Part shown: positions 50,872 to 59,149 of the stretch, one piece after another | Layout: each line of letters opens with the position of its first letter | Numbering within the stretch: position 1 is the first letter of the stretch | Source of the DNA: Bacillota bacterium | GTDB lineage: Bacteria; Bacillota; Clostridia; Christensenellales; Aristaeellaceae | Direction: 5' to 3' | NCBI GenBank assembly: GCA_023436585.1 | Contig: JAEZIN010000016.1 | Span: 60,698 to 124,697, forward strand | DNA: 64,000 bases | Notes under the pieces: generated by a model | Told to the model about the DNA's origin: nothing | The model's database searches: none | The model's input: the letters and a program-made list of their open reading frames with translations, nothing else | Position numbers and translations under genes: made by a program

Positions 50872-52260
50872 ATGGCGGCGCTGACCATGGATAAGCTGGT
50901 AGCCCTGTGCAAAGGCAGGGGCTTTATTTTTGCCGGGTCCGAGATTTACGGCGGTTTGGCCAACTCGTGGGACTTTGGCCCCCTGGGCGTGGAGTTCAAG
51001 AACAATGTGAAGCGTGCCTGGTGGCAAAAGTTCGTGCAGGAAAGCAAGACCAATGTAGGCCTTGATTCCGCCATACTGATGAACCGCAACGTTTGGGTGG
51101 CCTCCGGCCACGTAGGCAATTTCAACGATCCGCTGATGGACTGCAAAGCCTGCAAGGCGCGCTTCCGTGCCGACAAGCTGATTGAGGATTATGCCGCTTC
51201 CAAGGGAGAAGAAATGCAGGCGGACGGCTGGACCAATGACAAGCTGGAAGCCTATATCGAAGAGAACAAGCTTCCCTGCCCCACCTGCGGCAAGCATGAC
51301 TTTACGGGCATCCGCAAGTTCAACATGATGTTCAAGACCTTCCAGGGCGTGACGGAGGATTCCGCCAATGAAATCTATCTGCGCCCGGAAACGGCCCAGG
51401 GCATATTTGTCAACTTCAAGAACGTGGTCCGCACCACCAGGCGCAAGCTGCCCATGGGCATCGCCCAAGTCGGCAAATCCTTCCGCAACGAGATCACGCC
51501 GGGCAACTTTATCTTCCGTATCCGGGAGTTTGAGCAGATGGAGCTGGAATTCTTCTGCAAGCCCGGCGAGGACCTGGAATGGTTCCATTACTGGCGCGGC
51601 TTCTGCCGGGACTGGCTGCTTTCCCTGGGCATGAAGCAGGAAAGCCTGCGCCTGCGCGACCACAAGCCGGAAGAGCTGAGCCATTATTCGAAAGCCACCA
51701 CCGACTTCGAGTTCCAGTTCCCCTTTGGCTGGGGCGAGCTGTGGGGCATTGCCGATCGTACGGACTTCGATTTGAAAGCCCATCAAACCACCAGCGGCGA
51801 AAGCATGGAGTATATCGACCCCATCACCAACGAGAGGTACATCCCCTACGTGGTGGAGCCCTCTCTGGGCGCTGACCGTGTGACGCTGGCCTTTTTGTGC
51901 GACGCCTATGAGGAGCAGGAGTTGGAAGGCGGCGACACCCGCGTGGTCATGCACCTGCATCCGGCGCTGGCACCCTTCAAGGCCGCAGTGCTGCCGCTGC
52001 AAAAGAACAAGCTGGGCGGCCTGGCTTCTGAAATCCAGCAGGAGCTGAGCAAGTATTTCATGGTGGATTACGACGAGACCGGATCCATCGGTAAGCGCTA
52101 CCGCCGGCAGGATGAGATCGGCACGCCCATGTGCATCACTGTGGACTTTGACACGCTGGAGAACAACACTGTCACCGTCCGTGACCGCGATACCATGACC
52201 CAGGACCGGGTGGCCATTGCGGATTTAAGGGCGTATATAGAGAAAAAGCTTCTGTTCTGA
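50872..52260 (+). CDS. glyS: Glycyl-tRNA synthetase (dimeric type)
   Basis: 462 aa, the single-chain alpha-2 class IIa enzyme of Firmicutes and eukaryotes, not the GlyQ/GlyS tetramer. LCKGRGFIFAGSEIYGGLAN starts the catalytic domain; motif 2 is FRNEITPGNFIFRIREFEQM and motif 3 EPSLGADRVTLAFL. Two CxxC pairs (CKAC and CPTC) form the usual zinc-binding insertion. The anticodon-binding domain ends in DRVAIADLRAYIEKKL. GCGGAGG precedes the ATG. The gene is followed by a strong terminator and a decayed asparaginase tail. Confidence 0.96.
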   Translation: MAALTMDKLVALCKGRGFIFAGSEIYGGLANSWDFGPLGVEFKNNVKRAWWQKFVQESKTNVGLDSAILMNRNVWVASGHVGNFNDPLMDCKACKARFRADKLIEDYAASKGEEMQADGWTNDKLEAYIEENKLPCPTCGKHDFTGIRKFNMMFKTFQGVTEDSANEIYLRPETAQGIFVNFKNVVRTTRRKLPMGIAQVGKSFRNEITPGNFIFRIREFEQMELEFFCKPGEDLEWFHYWRGFCRDWLLSLGMKQESLRLRDHKPEELSHYSKATTDFEFQFPFGWGELWGIADRTDFDLKAHQTTSGESMEYIDPITNERYIPYVVEPSLGADRVTLAFLCDAYEEQELEGGDTRVVMHLHPALAPFKAAVLPLQKNKLGGLASEIQQELSKYFMVDYDETGSIGKRYRRQDEIGTPMCITVDFDTLENNTVTVRDRDTMTQDRVAIADLRAYIEKKLLF

Positions 52261-52268
52261 TTAAAAAT

Positions 52269-52300
52269 GGGATGCGGATTATATGCCGCATCCCGTTTTC
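52269..52300 (+). terminator. Intrinsic terminator after glyS
   Basis: Perfect 9-bp stem GGGATGCGG/CCGCATCCC with an 8-nt loop, then GTTTTC. Confidence 0.85.
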
Positions 52301-52304
52301 TGTT

Positions 52305-52351
52305 GCATGATTATGCCCGATAAACTCCCCGCAGAATTTTTGTTGCAGGTA
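52305..52351 (-). pseudogene. Remnant of a second asparaginase 3' end
   Basis: 47 nt that match 52459-52506, the 3' end of ansA and the bases just past its stop, with a few substitutions and one deletion. Read on the minus strand it gives YLQQKFCGEFIG against YLRQKFCGEFIGA in the intact gene, then loses the frame. It lies immediately on the left of repeat copy 7, the intact gene on its right, so the repeat sits between two direct copies of the gene tail. Confidence 0.75.
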
Positions 52352-52412
52352 CCCGAAGGTCCAGGGCGATCGGAAAGCCCTGGTCGCCCCCGTAGGGGCG
52401 AAATCCCTTCTT
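52352..52412 (+). repeat. Structured dispersed repeat, copy 7 (variant stems)
   Basis: CCCGAAGG, hairpin CCAGGG/CCCTGG with the same loop CGATCGGAAAG, hairpin TCGCCCC/GGGGCGA with loop CGTA. Both stems differ from other copies but remain fully paired, giving covariation support. A further stem GGGATATCCC and AAAAAGG/CCTTTTT-type pairing at about 52420-52456 follows. The copy is flanked by the two ansA tails. Confidence 0.8.
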
Positions 52413-52464
52413 AGCCAAACACAAAAAGGGATATCCCATTGGACACTCCCTTTTTGTGGCATGA

Positions 52465-53439
52465 TTACGCCCCGATAAACTCCCCGCAGAATTTCTGCCG
52501 CAGGTATTTCTCCGGATCCCCCTGCCCCAACGCCCACATCAGCTTGGTGACGGCGGCCTCCGTCGTCATATCCCGTCCGGAAAACACATGGCTGGATAGT
52601 ATCCTGCTGCCGACTTCATACACCGTGAAGTCGGCTTTTTCATACAGGCATTGAGTGACCACCAGCGTATACAGCCCTTTTTCCGCCAGCATGTGCAGCT
52701 TATCCACCAGGTTTCGGCGGATGTAATGCAGGCCGCCCAGGCCGAAGGCCTCGATCACCACGCCTTTGTAGCCGGCGGAAACAATCCAGTCGAACACGTC
52801 CGGCATGGTGCCGGGCATAAGCTTCAATAAAAACACCCGGGGATCGATCTCATCCCGGAAGCGGTATTCTTCCCCAAACTGCTGGGGGTTTGTAAAGTGC
52901 ACCCCGTCCCCGTCCAGATGTCCAGCCAGCGGCGCGTTGACGCTGTCGAAGGCGTCAAAGCTGGTGGTGCGCGTCTTCACCGCCCGCACGCCGGATATGA
53001 TCTTTTGGTGGAACGCCACATACGTGCCTGGCACGCCTGTTATGGCGGCCGCGAAAGCGCAGTGCATATTGGGAATGGCGTCCGAAAGCGGATGGGTGAT
53101 GGGCAGCTGCGCCCCGGTGAACACGATGGGCTTTTCATGGCCGCACAGCATATAGGAAAGCGCGGCGGCGGAATAGGCCATGGTATCGGTGCCGTGGGTG
53201 ACCACCGCGCCGTCGCATGTGATAAGCGCATCCCTGACGGCCTCTGCCAGCACCCGCCACTCCTCCGGCTGTATGTTGCTGGAGTCCAGCGCGAACACGT
53301 CCCTGCTTATCACGGAACAGATTGTTTCCACGCCTGAAAGGCGTACGAGCTCCGCCCCGGTCAGCGCTGGGACCAGCCCGTCCTTGGTTGGCGCGCTGGC
53401 GATGGTGCCGCCGGTGGCAAGCAGTGCGATGGTCTTCAT
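52465..53439 (-). CDS. ansA: L-asparaginase (type I, cytoplasmic)
   Basis: 324 aa. It hydrolyses asparagine to aspartate and ammonia. The two active-site motifs are ATGGTIASAP at about 8-17 and VTHGTDTMAYSAAALS at about 80-95, with the Thr pair and the Lys in CGHEKP-V-type context that complete the site. The absence of a signal peptide indicates the cytoplasmic form. The start is preceded by GGGAGGAAG. The last residues KFCGEFIGA are repeated in a remnant 110 bp downstream. It stands alone on the minus strand between glyS and an MFS gene. Confidence 0.94.
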   Translation of the reverse strand: MKTIALLATGGTIASAPTKDGLVPALTGAELVRLSGVETICSVISRDVFALDSSNIQPEEWRVLAEAVRDALITCDGAVVTHGTDTMAYSAAALSYMLCGHEKPIVFTGAQLPITHPLSDAIPNMHCAFAAAITGVPGTYVAFHQKIISGVRAVKTRTTSFDAFDSVNAPLAGHLDGDGVHFTNPQQFGEEYRFRDEIDPRVFLLKLMPGTMPDVFDWIVSAGYKGVVIEAFGLGGLHYIRRNLVDKLHMLAEKGLYTLVVTQCLYEKADFTVYEVGSRILSSHVFSGRDMTTEAAVTKLMWALGQGDPEKYLRQKFCGEFIGA

Positions 53440-53474
53440 GGGCTTCCTCCCTGTTTGTTTACCCTGAAATCAGG

Positions 53475-53518
53475 CTTCCCCTTGAGGGGAAGCTGTCACC
53501 GAAGGTGACTGATGAGGT
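53475..53518 (+). repeat. Second dispersed hairpin family, copy a
   Basis: CTTCCCC/GGGGAAG with loop TTGA, then CTGTCACCGAAGGTGAC (stem GTCACC/GGTGAC) and TGATGAGG. A further ATGAGGTG at its end is complementary to CACCTCAT at 53551-53558. The remaining part of the ansA-MFS spacer carries only the MFS promoter. Confidence 0.75.
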
Positions 53519-53629
53519 GGCATTCCAGCACGAGTATACGCTGCAAAACACCTCATTCGGCGGTAAATGTCTGTTAAGCAGTATAGCACAATCCTCACAA
53601 ATGGAAAGCCCCGCCAAACACTTTCCTCA

Positions 53630-53658
53630 TTGCATTTCCATATACGCAAAGGTATAAT
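53630..53658 (+). promoter_or_regulatory. Sigma-A promoter for the MFS-GDPD operon
   Basis: TTGCAT, 17-bp spacer, TATAAT, about 29 bp before the start codon of the transporter. Confidence 0.7.
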
Positions 53659-53686
53659 TTGTCATATAAAATCACGGAGGGCGCCT

Positions 53687-54988
53687 ATGAAACTGAATGT
53701 GAAACGGACGCTTCTGGTGGGCCTGGCCTTCATGTCGATCTCCGCATTCTGGCAATTGTACGATGCCGCCGTACCCCTGATGCTGAAAAACGACTTTGGC
53801 CTGGATGACTTCCTTTCCAACAGCATCATGTCCCTGGATAATATACTTGCCCTCTTCCTGCTGCCGCTGTTTGGCCTGTTTTCAGACCGCTGCGGCATCA
53901 AAATCGGCAGGCGCATGCCCTTCATCCTGGCGGGCACGGCTGCGGCGGCCTTGATGATGCTGCAATTGCCCGGTTCCGCCAGAATCGGCAACCAGGCCAT
54001 GTTCTATGTAGGCCTCGGTGTTCTGCTACTCTCCATGGGCATCTACCGCTCGCCCGCCGTGGCGCTTATGCCGGATGTTACGCCCAAGCCGCTTCGGTCC
54101 AAGGGCAATGCCGTCATCAACCTGATGGGCGCGCTGGGCGGCGTATTTACGCTTGTGGCCACGATGTTTCTTGTGAAAAAGCCGGAGGGCGGCTTCCGCG
54201 CGGATTACACAACCGTCTTTACGGCGGTGGCGGCCTTCATGGTAATATCAGTGGCGGTGCTGGTGATCACCGTGCGGGAACGCAAGCTGGTCAAGCAGAT
54301 GGAGGATATCCATTACGGCATGGACCCCAAAGAAGAACAGGCCGTAAAGGTCACGGAGAACGGGACGGAAAAGCTGCCCCCGGCCCTGTTTGGAAGCCTG
54401 CTCTTCATACTGTCCTCCGTGTTCCTGTGGTTCATGGGCTATAACGCCGTGACCACCACCTTCACAAAGTATGCCCAGGAAATGTGGAATATGGATATTG
54501 GCGCATCCTCTGTATGCACCATGGTAGCCACGGTTGGCGCCATTGCCGCCTACCTGCCGGTGGGCATCCTTTCCGCCCGGTATGGCCGCAAGCGGATGAT
54601 ACAGTTCGGCATCCTCCTGCTTGCGCTGTGCTTTGCGTCCGGCGTACTCTTTACGACCTTCAGCTTTGCGATGTATGTAATGTTCGCGCTGGTGGGCTGC
54701 GCCTGGGCCTGCATCAATGTCAACAGCTATCCCATGGTGGTGGAATTAAGCCGCGGCGCCAGCGTGGGCAAGTACACTGGCTACTATTACACCTTCTCCA
54801 TGGCCGCCCAGATCGTAACGCCCATTCTGTCCGGCTACCTCCTGCAGTATGTGGGCTACTGGACGCTGTTCCCTTACGCGGCGGTCATGGTGGCGCTGTC
54901 CTTCATTACCATCAGCCTTGCCAAGCACGGCGACAACCGGCCCGAAAAGCCCAAGAGCAAGCTGGAAGCCTTCCAGACGGAGGACTGA
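53687..54988 (+). CDS. Major facilitator superfamily transporter (SLC45/GPH-like)
   Basis: 433 aa, twelve membrane helices. The start LLVGLAFMSISAFWQLYDAA and FGLFSDRCGIKIGRRMPFIL, with the R-x-G-R-R-x-P motif in the loop between helices 2 and 3, place it with sugar-type MFS transporters (SLC45/sucrose or GPH-like). The second half has the repeat ARYGRKRMIQFG. Substrate unknown. GGAGGGC precedes the ATG. The next gene, a glycerophosphodiesterase, starts 3 bp after the stop codon, so the transporter may import a glycerophosphodiester or related sugar-phosphate compound; that is inference. Confidence 0.83.
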   Translation: MKLNVKRTLLVGLAFMSISAFWQLYDAAVPLMLKNDFGLDDFLSNSIMSLDNILALFLLPLFGLFSDRCGIKIGRRMPFILAGTAAAALMMLQLPGSARIGNQAMFYVGLGVLLLSMGIYRSPAVALMPDVTPKPLRSKGNAVINLMGALGGVFTLVATMFLVKKPEGGFRADYTTVFTAVAAFMVISVAVLVITVRERKLVKQMEDIHYGMDPKEEQAVKVTENGTEKLPPALFGSLLFILSSVFLWFMGYNAVTTTFTKYAQEMWNMDIGASSVCTMVATVGAIAAYLPVGILSARYGRKRMIQFGILLLALCFASGVLFTTFSFAMYVMFALVGCAWACINVNSYPMVVELSRGASVGKYTGYYYTFSMAAQIVTPILSGYLLQYVGYWTLFPYAAVMVALSFITISLAKHGDNRPEKPKSKLEAFQTED

Positions 54989-54991
54989 TAA

Positions 54992-55801
54992 ATGGCTTGG
55001 ATGTTTGCCGTATTGCTTTTCCTCTTTGTGCTGTATCTTTTTTTGATCGCTCCCGGCAAAAAGGGCAAGGACTTCTCCGCTCTGCGCGGTTTCCTCTATG
55101 CGCACCGGGGTCTTTTTGACAACCGTAACGGTGTTCCCGAAAATTCCATGGCGGCTTTTCAAAGGGCAGTAGAGGCGGGCTTTGGCATGGAACTGGATGT
55201 GCAGCTCACAAAAGGCGGGCAGCTGGTCGTGTTTCACGACAAAACCTTATCTCGCATGTGCGGCGCGGATGTGTGCCTTTCAAACCTTTCCTATGAAGAA
55301 ACCCAAAGGTATGCCTTGCTTGGGACAAATGAGCGCATCCCCCTGTTTTCCCAGGTGCTGGAGCTGGTTCATGGCCGCGTGCCCCTGATTGTGGAGATCA
55401 AGCATTACAGCAGCGTGGATCGTGTGGCCCAAGCGGCCTATGCGCTTTTGTCCCGGTATAATGGCCCCTATTGTGTGGAATCCTTTCATCCGCTGGCTGT
55501 GCGCTGGTTCAAGAAAAACGCGCCGCAGGTGATCAGGGGGCAGCTTGCCTCCGGTGTCACAAGCCGGGAATCGCCTAGATACCAGCAGGCATTCCTCAAA
55601 TACCTCCTGGTCAATGCGCTGTCCAGACCGGATTTCATCGCCTATGACATTAGGGAGGACAGGAATGCCAGCATCCTTTTGTTAAGGCACATGTTCACGC
55701 CCCTTTGGGTCGCATGGACCGTCCGCACTGCCCGGGAGCATGAAAAAGCCCTTCAAACCTATGATCTGCAAATCTTTGAGGGCTTTATGCCTAATCATTG
55801 A
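54992..55801 (+). CDS. Membrane-anchored glycerophosphodiester phosphodiesterase
   Basis: 269 aa. One N-terminal membrane helix (residues about 2-20), then a GDPD TIM barrel: AHRGLFDNRNGVPENSMAAF supplies the catalytic His-Arg and Glu, MELDVQLTKGGQLVVFHD the acidic metal ligands and second His, and LIVEIK the next Glu. It would cleave glycerophosphodiesters to glycerol-3-phosphate and an alcohol, probably on membrane lipid breakdown products. GGAGG lies inside the end of the MFS gene. The stop codon overlaps the -35 element of the greA promoter. Confidence 0.9.
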   Translation: MAWMFAVLLFLFVLYLFLIAPGKKGKDFSALRGFLYAHRGLFDNRNGVPENSMAAFQRAVEAGFGMELDVQLTKGGQLVVFHDKTLSRMCGADVCLSNLSYEETQRYALLGTNERIPLFSQVLELVHGRVPLIVEIKHYSSVDRVAQAAYALLSRYNGPYCVESFHPLAVRWFKKNAPQVIRGQLASGVTSRESPRYQQAFLKYLLVNALSRPDFIAYDIREDRNASILLLRHMFTPLWVAWTVRTAREHEKALQTYDLQIFEGFMPNH

Positions 55802-55826
55802 CAATTGCAGGCAGATACAGTATAAT
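55798..55826 (+). promoter_or_regulatory. Consensus sigma-A promoter of greA-lysS
   Basis: TTGACA, 17-bp spacer, TATAAT. The -35 hexamer contains the stop codon of the GDPD gene, so transcription of the upstream operon runs across this promoter. It leaves a leader of about 145 nt. Confidence 0.9.
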
Positions 55827-55876
55827 GCATTCGGCATATCAGTTGCTGCAGGCAAACTGTATATGAAAGCAGAAGA

Positions 55877-55912
55877 ATGCACCGCCAAGCGCAAGCGAGG
55901 GGACGGGTGCAT
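55877..55912 (+). other. Hairpin in the greA leader
   Basis: ATGCACCG pairs with CGGGTGCAT (one bulged base) and is followed by CTTCATTTTC. It resembles a weak terminator; greA leaders in other bacteria can release short attenuated RNAs, but no such class is claimed here. Confidence 0.4.
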
Positions 55913-55977
55913 CTTCATTTTCTTCCACCGTCCGGGCCTTAGAAGGCATTCGGCGGATTAGGAAAGGAGCAATCAAA

Positions 55978-56472
55978 ATGACGGACCAAGTGAAAAAACA
56001 CAGGGAAAATGAATTCACCCGCAAAGGTTATGAGGAATTAGAAAAAAAGCTTGATTATTTAATCACCGTCCGGCGCAACCAGATCGCCGAACAGATCGCC
56101 GTTGCCCGCGGCTTTGGCGACCTGAGCGAAAATGCCGAGTATGACGAGGCGAAAAAAGAGCAGGCCGCTCTGGAAAGCCAAATCAGCGATCTGGAGAACA
56201 TCAAGCGTACGGCCATCATCATCGAGGATGACGATATCCCCACCGACCGTGTGGGTATCGGCACCATTGCGCGCGTCAAGGATATGGAAAGCGGCGATGT
56301 GGATGAGTATTCCATCGTAGGCGCCCGGGAAAGCGACCCCTATGCCAGCCGCATTTCCAGCGAAAGCCCGGTTGGCCGGGCGCTGCTGGAAGCGAAAAAG
56401 GGCGATGTGGTTACGGCCATCACACCCAGCGGCGCATTGCGCTATCAGGTACTGGATATCCGGCGTCAGTAA
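55978..56472 (+). CDS. greA: Transcription elongation factor GreA
   Basis: 164 aa. It rescues backtracked RNA polymerase by stimulating transcript cleavage. The N-terminal coiled coil contains TRKGYEELEKKLDYLITVRR and the tip GDLSENAEYDEAKKEQA with the acidic residues that reach the active site. The C-terminal FKBP-like domain has the usual SPVGRALLEAKKGD. AAAGGAG precedes the ATG. lysS follows 23 bp later; greA-lysS adjacency is common in Firmicutes. Confidence 0.96.
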   Translation: MTDQVKKHRENEFTRKGYEELEKKLDYLITVRRNQIAEQIAVARGFGDLSENAEYDEAKKEQAALESQISDLENIKRTAIIIEDDDIPTDRVGIGTIARVKDMESGDVDEYSIVGARESDPYASRISSESPVGRALLEAKKGDVVTAITPSGALRYQVLDIRRQ

Positions 56473-56495
56473 TTAATCCTCAAGGAGGAGACCCC

Positions 56496-58001
56496 ATGAC
56501 GGAAGAAATGAACGTCCCCCAGGTGAATGAACTGGACTTGAGCGAACAAGAACAAATCCGCCGGGAAAAGCTCAGCGCTTTGCAGGCCGCGGGCAAAAAC
56601 CCTTATGATATCACCCGTTTTGATGTGGCCTATTCCAGCAAGGATATTTTTTCACAATTCGAAGCCTGGGAAAAGGAAACAGAGCCCAAGACAGTTACCA
56701 TAGCCGGCCGCATGGTCAGCCGCCGCATCATGGGCAAGGCTTCCTTTGCTCATCTTTTGGATGCCCACAGCGAGATACAAATCTATGCGAAAAGGGATGA
56801 CCTGGGCGAGGAAGCTTATGCCGATTTCAAAAACTATGACATCGGTGATGTGCTGGGCGTGAAGGGCATCGTTTTTCGCACCCAGAAGGGCGAAGTCTCC
56901 GTCCATGCGCAGGAGATTACGCTTTTGTGCAAGAGCCTGAAGCCCCTGCCCGAAAAGTTTCACGGCCTGAAGGATACCGATCTGCGCTACCGTCAGCGAT
57001 ACGTGGACATGATCGTCAATCATGAGGTGCGGGATGTGTTCCGCACCCGATCCAAAATATTGAGCGCCATCCGCGAGTACCTGGATGGCCGCGGTTATCT
57101 GGAAGTGGACACGCCCGTTCTCCATTCCATCGAGACAGGCGCCGCCTCCCGTACCTTCAAGACTCATCACAACACCCTGGACATCGACATGTTCCTGCGC
57201 ATCGAGACGGAGCTGTATTTGAAGCGCCTGATCGTGGGCGGCTTTGACAGGGTGTACGAGGTGGGGCGCATCTTCCGCAACGAAGGCATGGATACCACCC
57301 ACAACCCGGAGTTCACCTCCATCGAGCTGTACCAGGCGTACGCCGACTATCAGGAGATCATGTGCCTGGTGGAGGACCTGTACGAGTATGTGGCGTTGAA
57401 GGTCTGCGGCACCACCCAGGTGCCCTACCAGGGCCATATCATCAATTTGAAGGCGCCCTGGCCCAGGGTCTCCATGGCCGAAGCGGTCAAAACCTACAGC
57501 GGCGAGGATTATTACACCTGGGCGGACGACGCTGCCGCGCGGGAAGTCTGCAAAAAGCGCGGCGTGTTCGTGGAAAAGAACGCGCAAAAGGGCGACTGCC
57601 TGGCCGCGCTGTTTGACGAGTTCGCCGAGCACAATCTCATTCAGCCCACCTTCATCACCGATCATCCCGTTTCCATCTCGCCTTTGGCCAAGCGCAAAAA
57701 GGACGAGCCCGACATGACGGAGCGGTTTGAATACTTCATCACCTGCCGGGAGATGGGCAACGCCTTCTCGGAACTAAATGACCCCGTCGACCAGCGCAAG
57801 CGGTTTGAGGACCAGGTGGCTTTACGCCGGACTCAGGGCATCATGGCCCAGGTGGATGAGGACTTCGTCAACGCCCTGGAATACGGCCTGCCCCCTACCG
57901 GCGGCCTTGGCATCGGTCTGGACCGGCTTGTGATGCTGCTGACCGACAGCCCCTCCATCCGCGACGTATTGCTGTTCCCCACCATGAAGCCCAGGGAGTG
58001 A
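56496..58001 (+). CDS. lysS: Lysyl-tRNA synthetase (class II)
   Basis: 501 aa. The N-terminal OB-fold (about 60-165) includes IAGRMVSRRIMGKASFAHL, followed by the class IIb catalytic core: motif 2 FRNEGMDTTHNPEFTSIELY and motif 3 TGGLGIGLDRLVMLL. It ends soon after motif 3 with IRDVLLFPTMKPRE, the normal terminus. AAGGAGGAG precedes the ATG. No T-box lies in front; it is transcribed from the greA promoter. Confidence 0.97.
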   Translation: MTEEMNVPQVNELDLSEQEQIRREKLSALQAAGKNPYDITRFDVAYSSKDIFSQFEAWEKETEPKTVTIAGRMVSRRIMGKASFAHLLDAHSEIQIYAKRDDLGEEAYADFKNYDIGDVLGVKGIVFRTQKGEVSVHAQEITLLCKSLKPLPEKFHGLKDTDLRYRQRYVDMIVNHEVRDVFRTRSKILSAIREYLDGRGYLEVDTPVLHSIETGAASRTFKTHHNTLDIDMFLRIETELYLKRLIVGGFDRVYEVGRIFRNEGMDTTHNPEFTSIELYQAYADYQEIMCLVEDLYEYVALKVCGTTQVPYQGHIINLKAPWPRVSMAEAVKTYSGEDYYTWADDAAAREVCKKRGVFVEKNAQKGDCLAALFDEFAEHNLIQPTFITDHPVSISPLAKRKKDEPDMTERFEYFITCREMGNAFSELNDPVDQRKRFEDQVALRRTQGIMAQVDEDFVNALEYGLPPTGGLGIGLDRLVMLLTDSPSIRDVLLFPTMKPRE

Positions 58002-58032
58002 TCTGCCCTCCATTCCTAGAAAGGAACCGTCC

Positions 58033-58710
58033 ATGTCCATCAAAACGCCCCTTGATCCCAAAAGAATCAAAAACCACTTTGCCTACGGGTATTGGAAATA
58101 CTTGATCCTGATCGTGGTGGCTATTGCCGGCTGGAATCTGATCTATCAGACGACGCAGTACCGTCCGCCGGCTGAAAAGCGCATAGACTTTTACGTGGCC
58201 AGCAATACCATGGATTCGGATGCGCTGCATGCTTGGCTTTCTGATGTGCGCCAGGAGGCGTTTCCGGAGCTGGAGCTGATGGAAGCCTATTCCGTCATGG
58301 CCGGCACCGACGATCCCTATGCCCAGATGCAGCTTTCCACCTTCATCATGGCGGGCGAGGGTGACGTTTACCTCCTGGACGCGGAGCGTTTCAAAAGCTT
58401 TGCCTCCCAGGGTGCCATGCTGCCCCTGGATAACTATGTGGCGGACAATTCCTTGAACGTAAAGGATTTGGACGTTTCCCACGGTTATGTGACCGTGGAG
58501 GAAACAGGTGAGCGCCAGCTGCTGGGCATTCCTGCGGATAAGCTGTTCGGGCTGTTGAACCATTTCGGCATCGATTGCCGCGGTGCTGTTCTGTGCGTCA
58601 TGGTGCGCAGCGGCAACGAGCTAAACGCGGTGAAGTTTGTAGATTACCTGATCCAAAATATGCAGGAACCGGCGCCGGACTGGCTGGCGCCCTTGTCCAC
58701 GCAGCCTTGA
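58033..58710 (+). CDS. Membrane-anchored extracytoplasmic protein of unknown function
   Basis: 225 aa. A single membrane helix at about residues 23-40 (KYLILIVVAIAGWNLIYQ) follows a basic cytoplasmic start; the rest lies outside. The outer part (RIDFYVASNTMDSDALHAWL, GEGDVYLLDAERFKSFASQG, LPLDNYVADN) resembles the fold of solute-binding proteins but is only half their length and lacks a lipobox. Similar proteins are common hypothetical genes in Clostridia. AAAGGAAC precedes the ATG. It follows lysS by 31 bp. Function unknown. Confidence 0.68.
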   Translation: MSIKTPLDPKRIKNHFAYGYWKYLILIVVAIAGWNLIYQTTQYRPPAEKRIDFYVASNTMDSDALHAWLSDVRQEAFPELELMEAYSVMAGTDDPYAQMQLSTFIMAGEGDVYLLDAERFKSFASQGAMLPLDNYVADNSLNVKDLDVSHGYVTVEETGERQLLGIPADKLFGLLNHFGIDCRGAVLCVMVRSGNELNAVKFVDYLIQNMQEPAPDWLAPLSTQP

Positions 58711-58779
58711 CATTTGGGCAAAATCCCGTTGCACCCTTTCCCCCCGCCCGCATAAAAATGAAAAAAGAAAGGGCACACA

Positions 58780-58809
58780 GTATATTTTTCCAGTGAACCG
58801 GTCAAACTG
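58780..58809 (+). promoter_or_regulatory. Sigma-F-like promoter for gin
   Basis: GTATA, 15-bp spacer, GGTCAAACTG. This fits the forespore sigma-F pattern GYWTA then GGNNANANTR. It lies 32 bp before the gin ATG. B. subtilis csfB (gin) is known to be transcribed by sigma-F. Confidence 0.65.
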
Positions 58810-58841
58810 GAACTGGAAAACCAGTGGAAGGGGGAAAAACA

Positions 58842-59054
58842 ATGCCGGGTCAAAAATGCATCCTCTGCGGAAAAGAATATCCAGCCGGCCTGCACGTGCT
58901 GGGATGCCTGATCTGCTTTCCATGTGAAAAGAAACTGCTGATGCCCGACGGGGCCCAACGCCTGAGCGTCCAGCGGCGGCGCAGGCTGGGCCAATGGGTC
59001 CGGGCCGCACAACCGGAGAGCCCCATAGTACATAGCTGCAGGCGCTTGTCGTGA
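58842..59054 (+). CDS. gin: Anti-sigma factor Gin (CsfB) homologue
   Basis: 70 aa. CILCGKEYPAGLHVLGCLIC and FPCEKKLL give the Gin zinc-finger arrangement: C-x2-C, a G-(I/L)-H segment, then C-x2-C followed by E. In B. subtilis Gin blocks sigma-G (and sigma-E) at the wrong time or place during sporulation. The C-terminal half is basic and differs from Bacillus. GGAAGGGGGAA precedes the ATG. Synteny with B. subtilis supports it: a yaaO-type decarboxylase and tmk follow in the same order. It implies the organism sporulates. Confidence 0.82.
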   Translation: MPGQKCILCGKEYPAGLHVLGCLICFPCEKKLLMPDGAQRLSVQRRRRLGQWVRAAQPESPIVHSCRRLS

Positions 59055-59076
59055 GCCGGGATGGGGAAGCCATCAG

Positions 59077-59104
59077 ACGCATTCTTTCGGGGATGCGTTT
59101 TTTG
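59077..59104 (+). terminator. Intrinsic terminator after gin
   Basis: Six-bp stem ACGCAT/ATGCGT with a 10-nt loop and a run of six T residues. Confidence 0.75.
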
Positions 59105-59149
59105 TTGGGGAAGTCGTGTCAATAACTTAAAACATTCAATGAGATGGTA

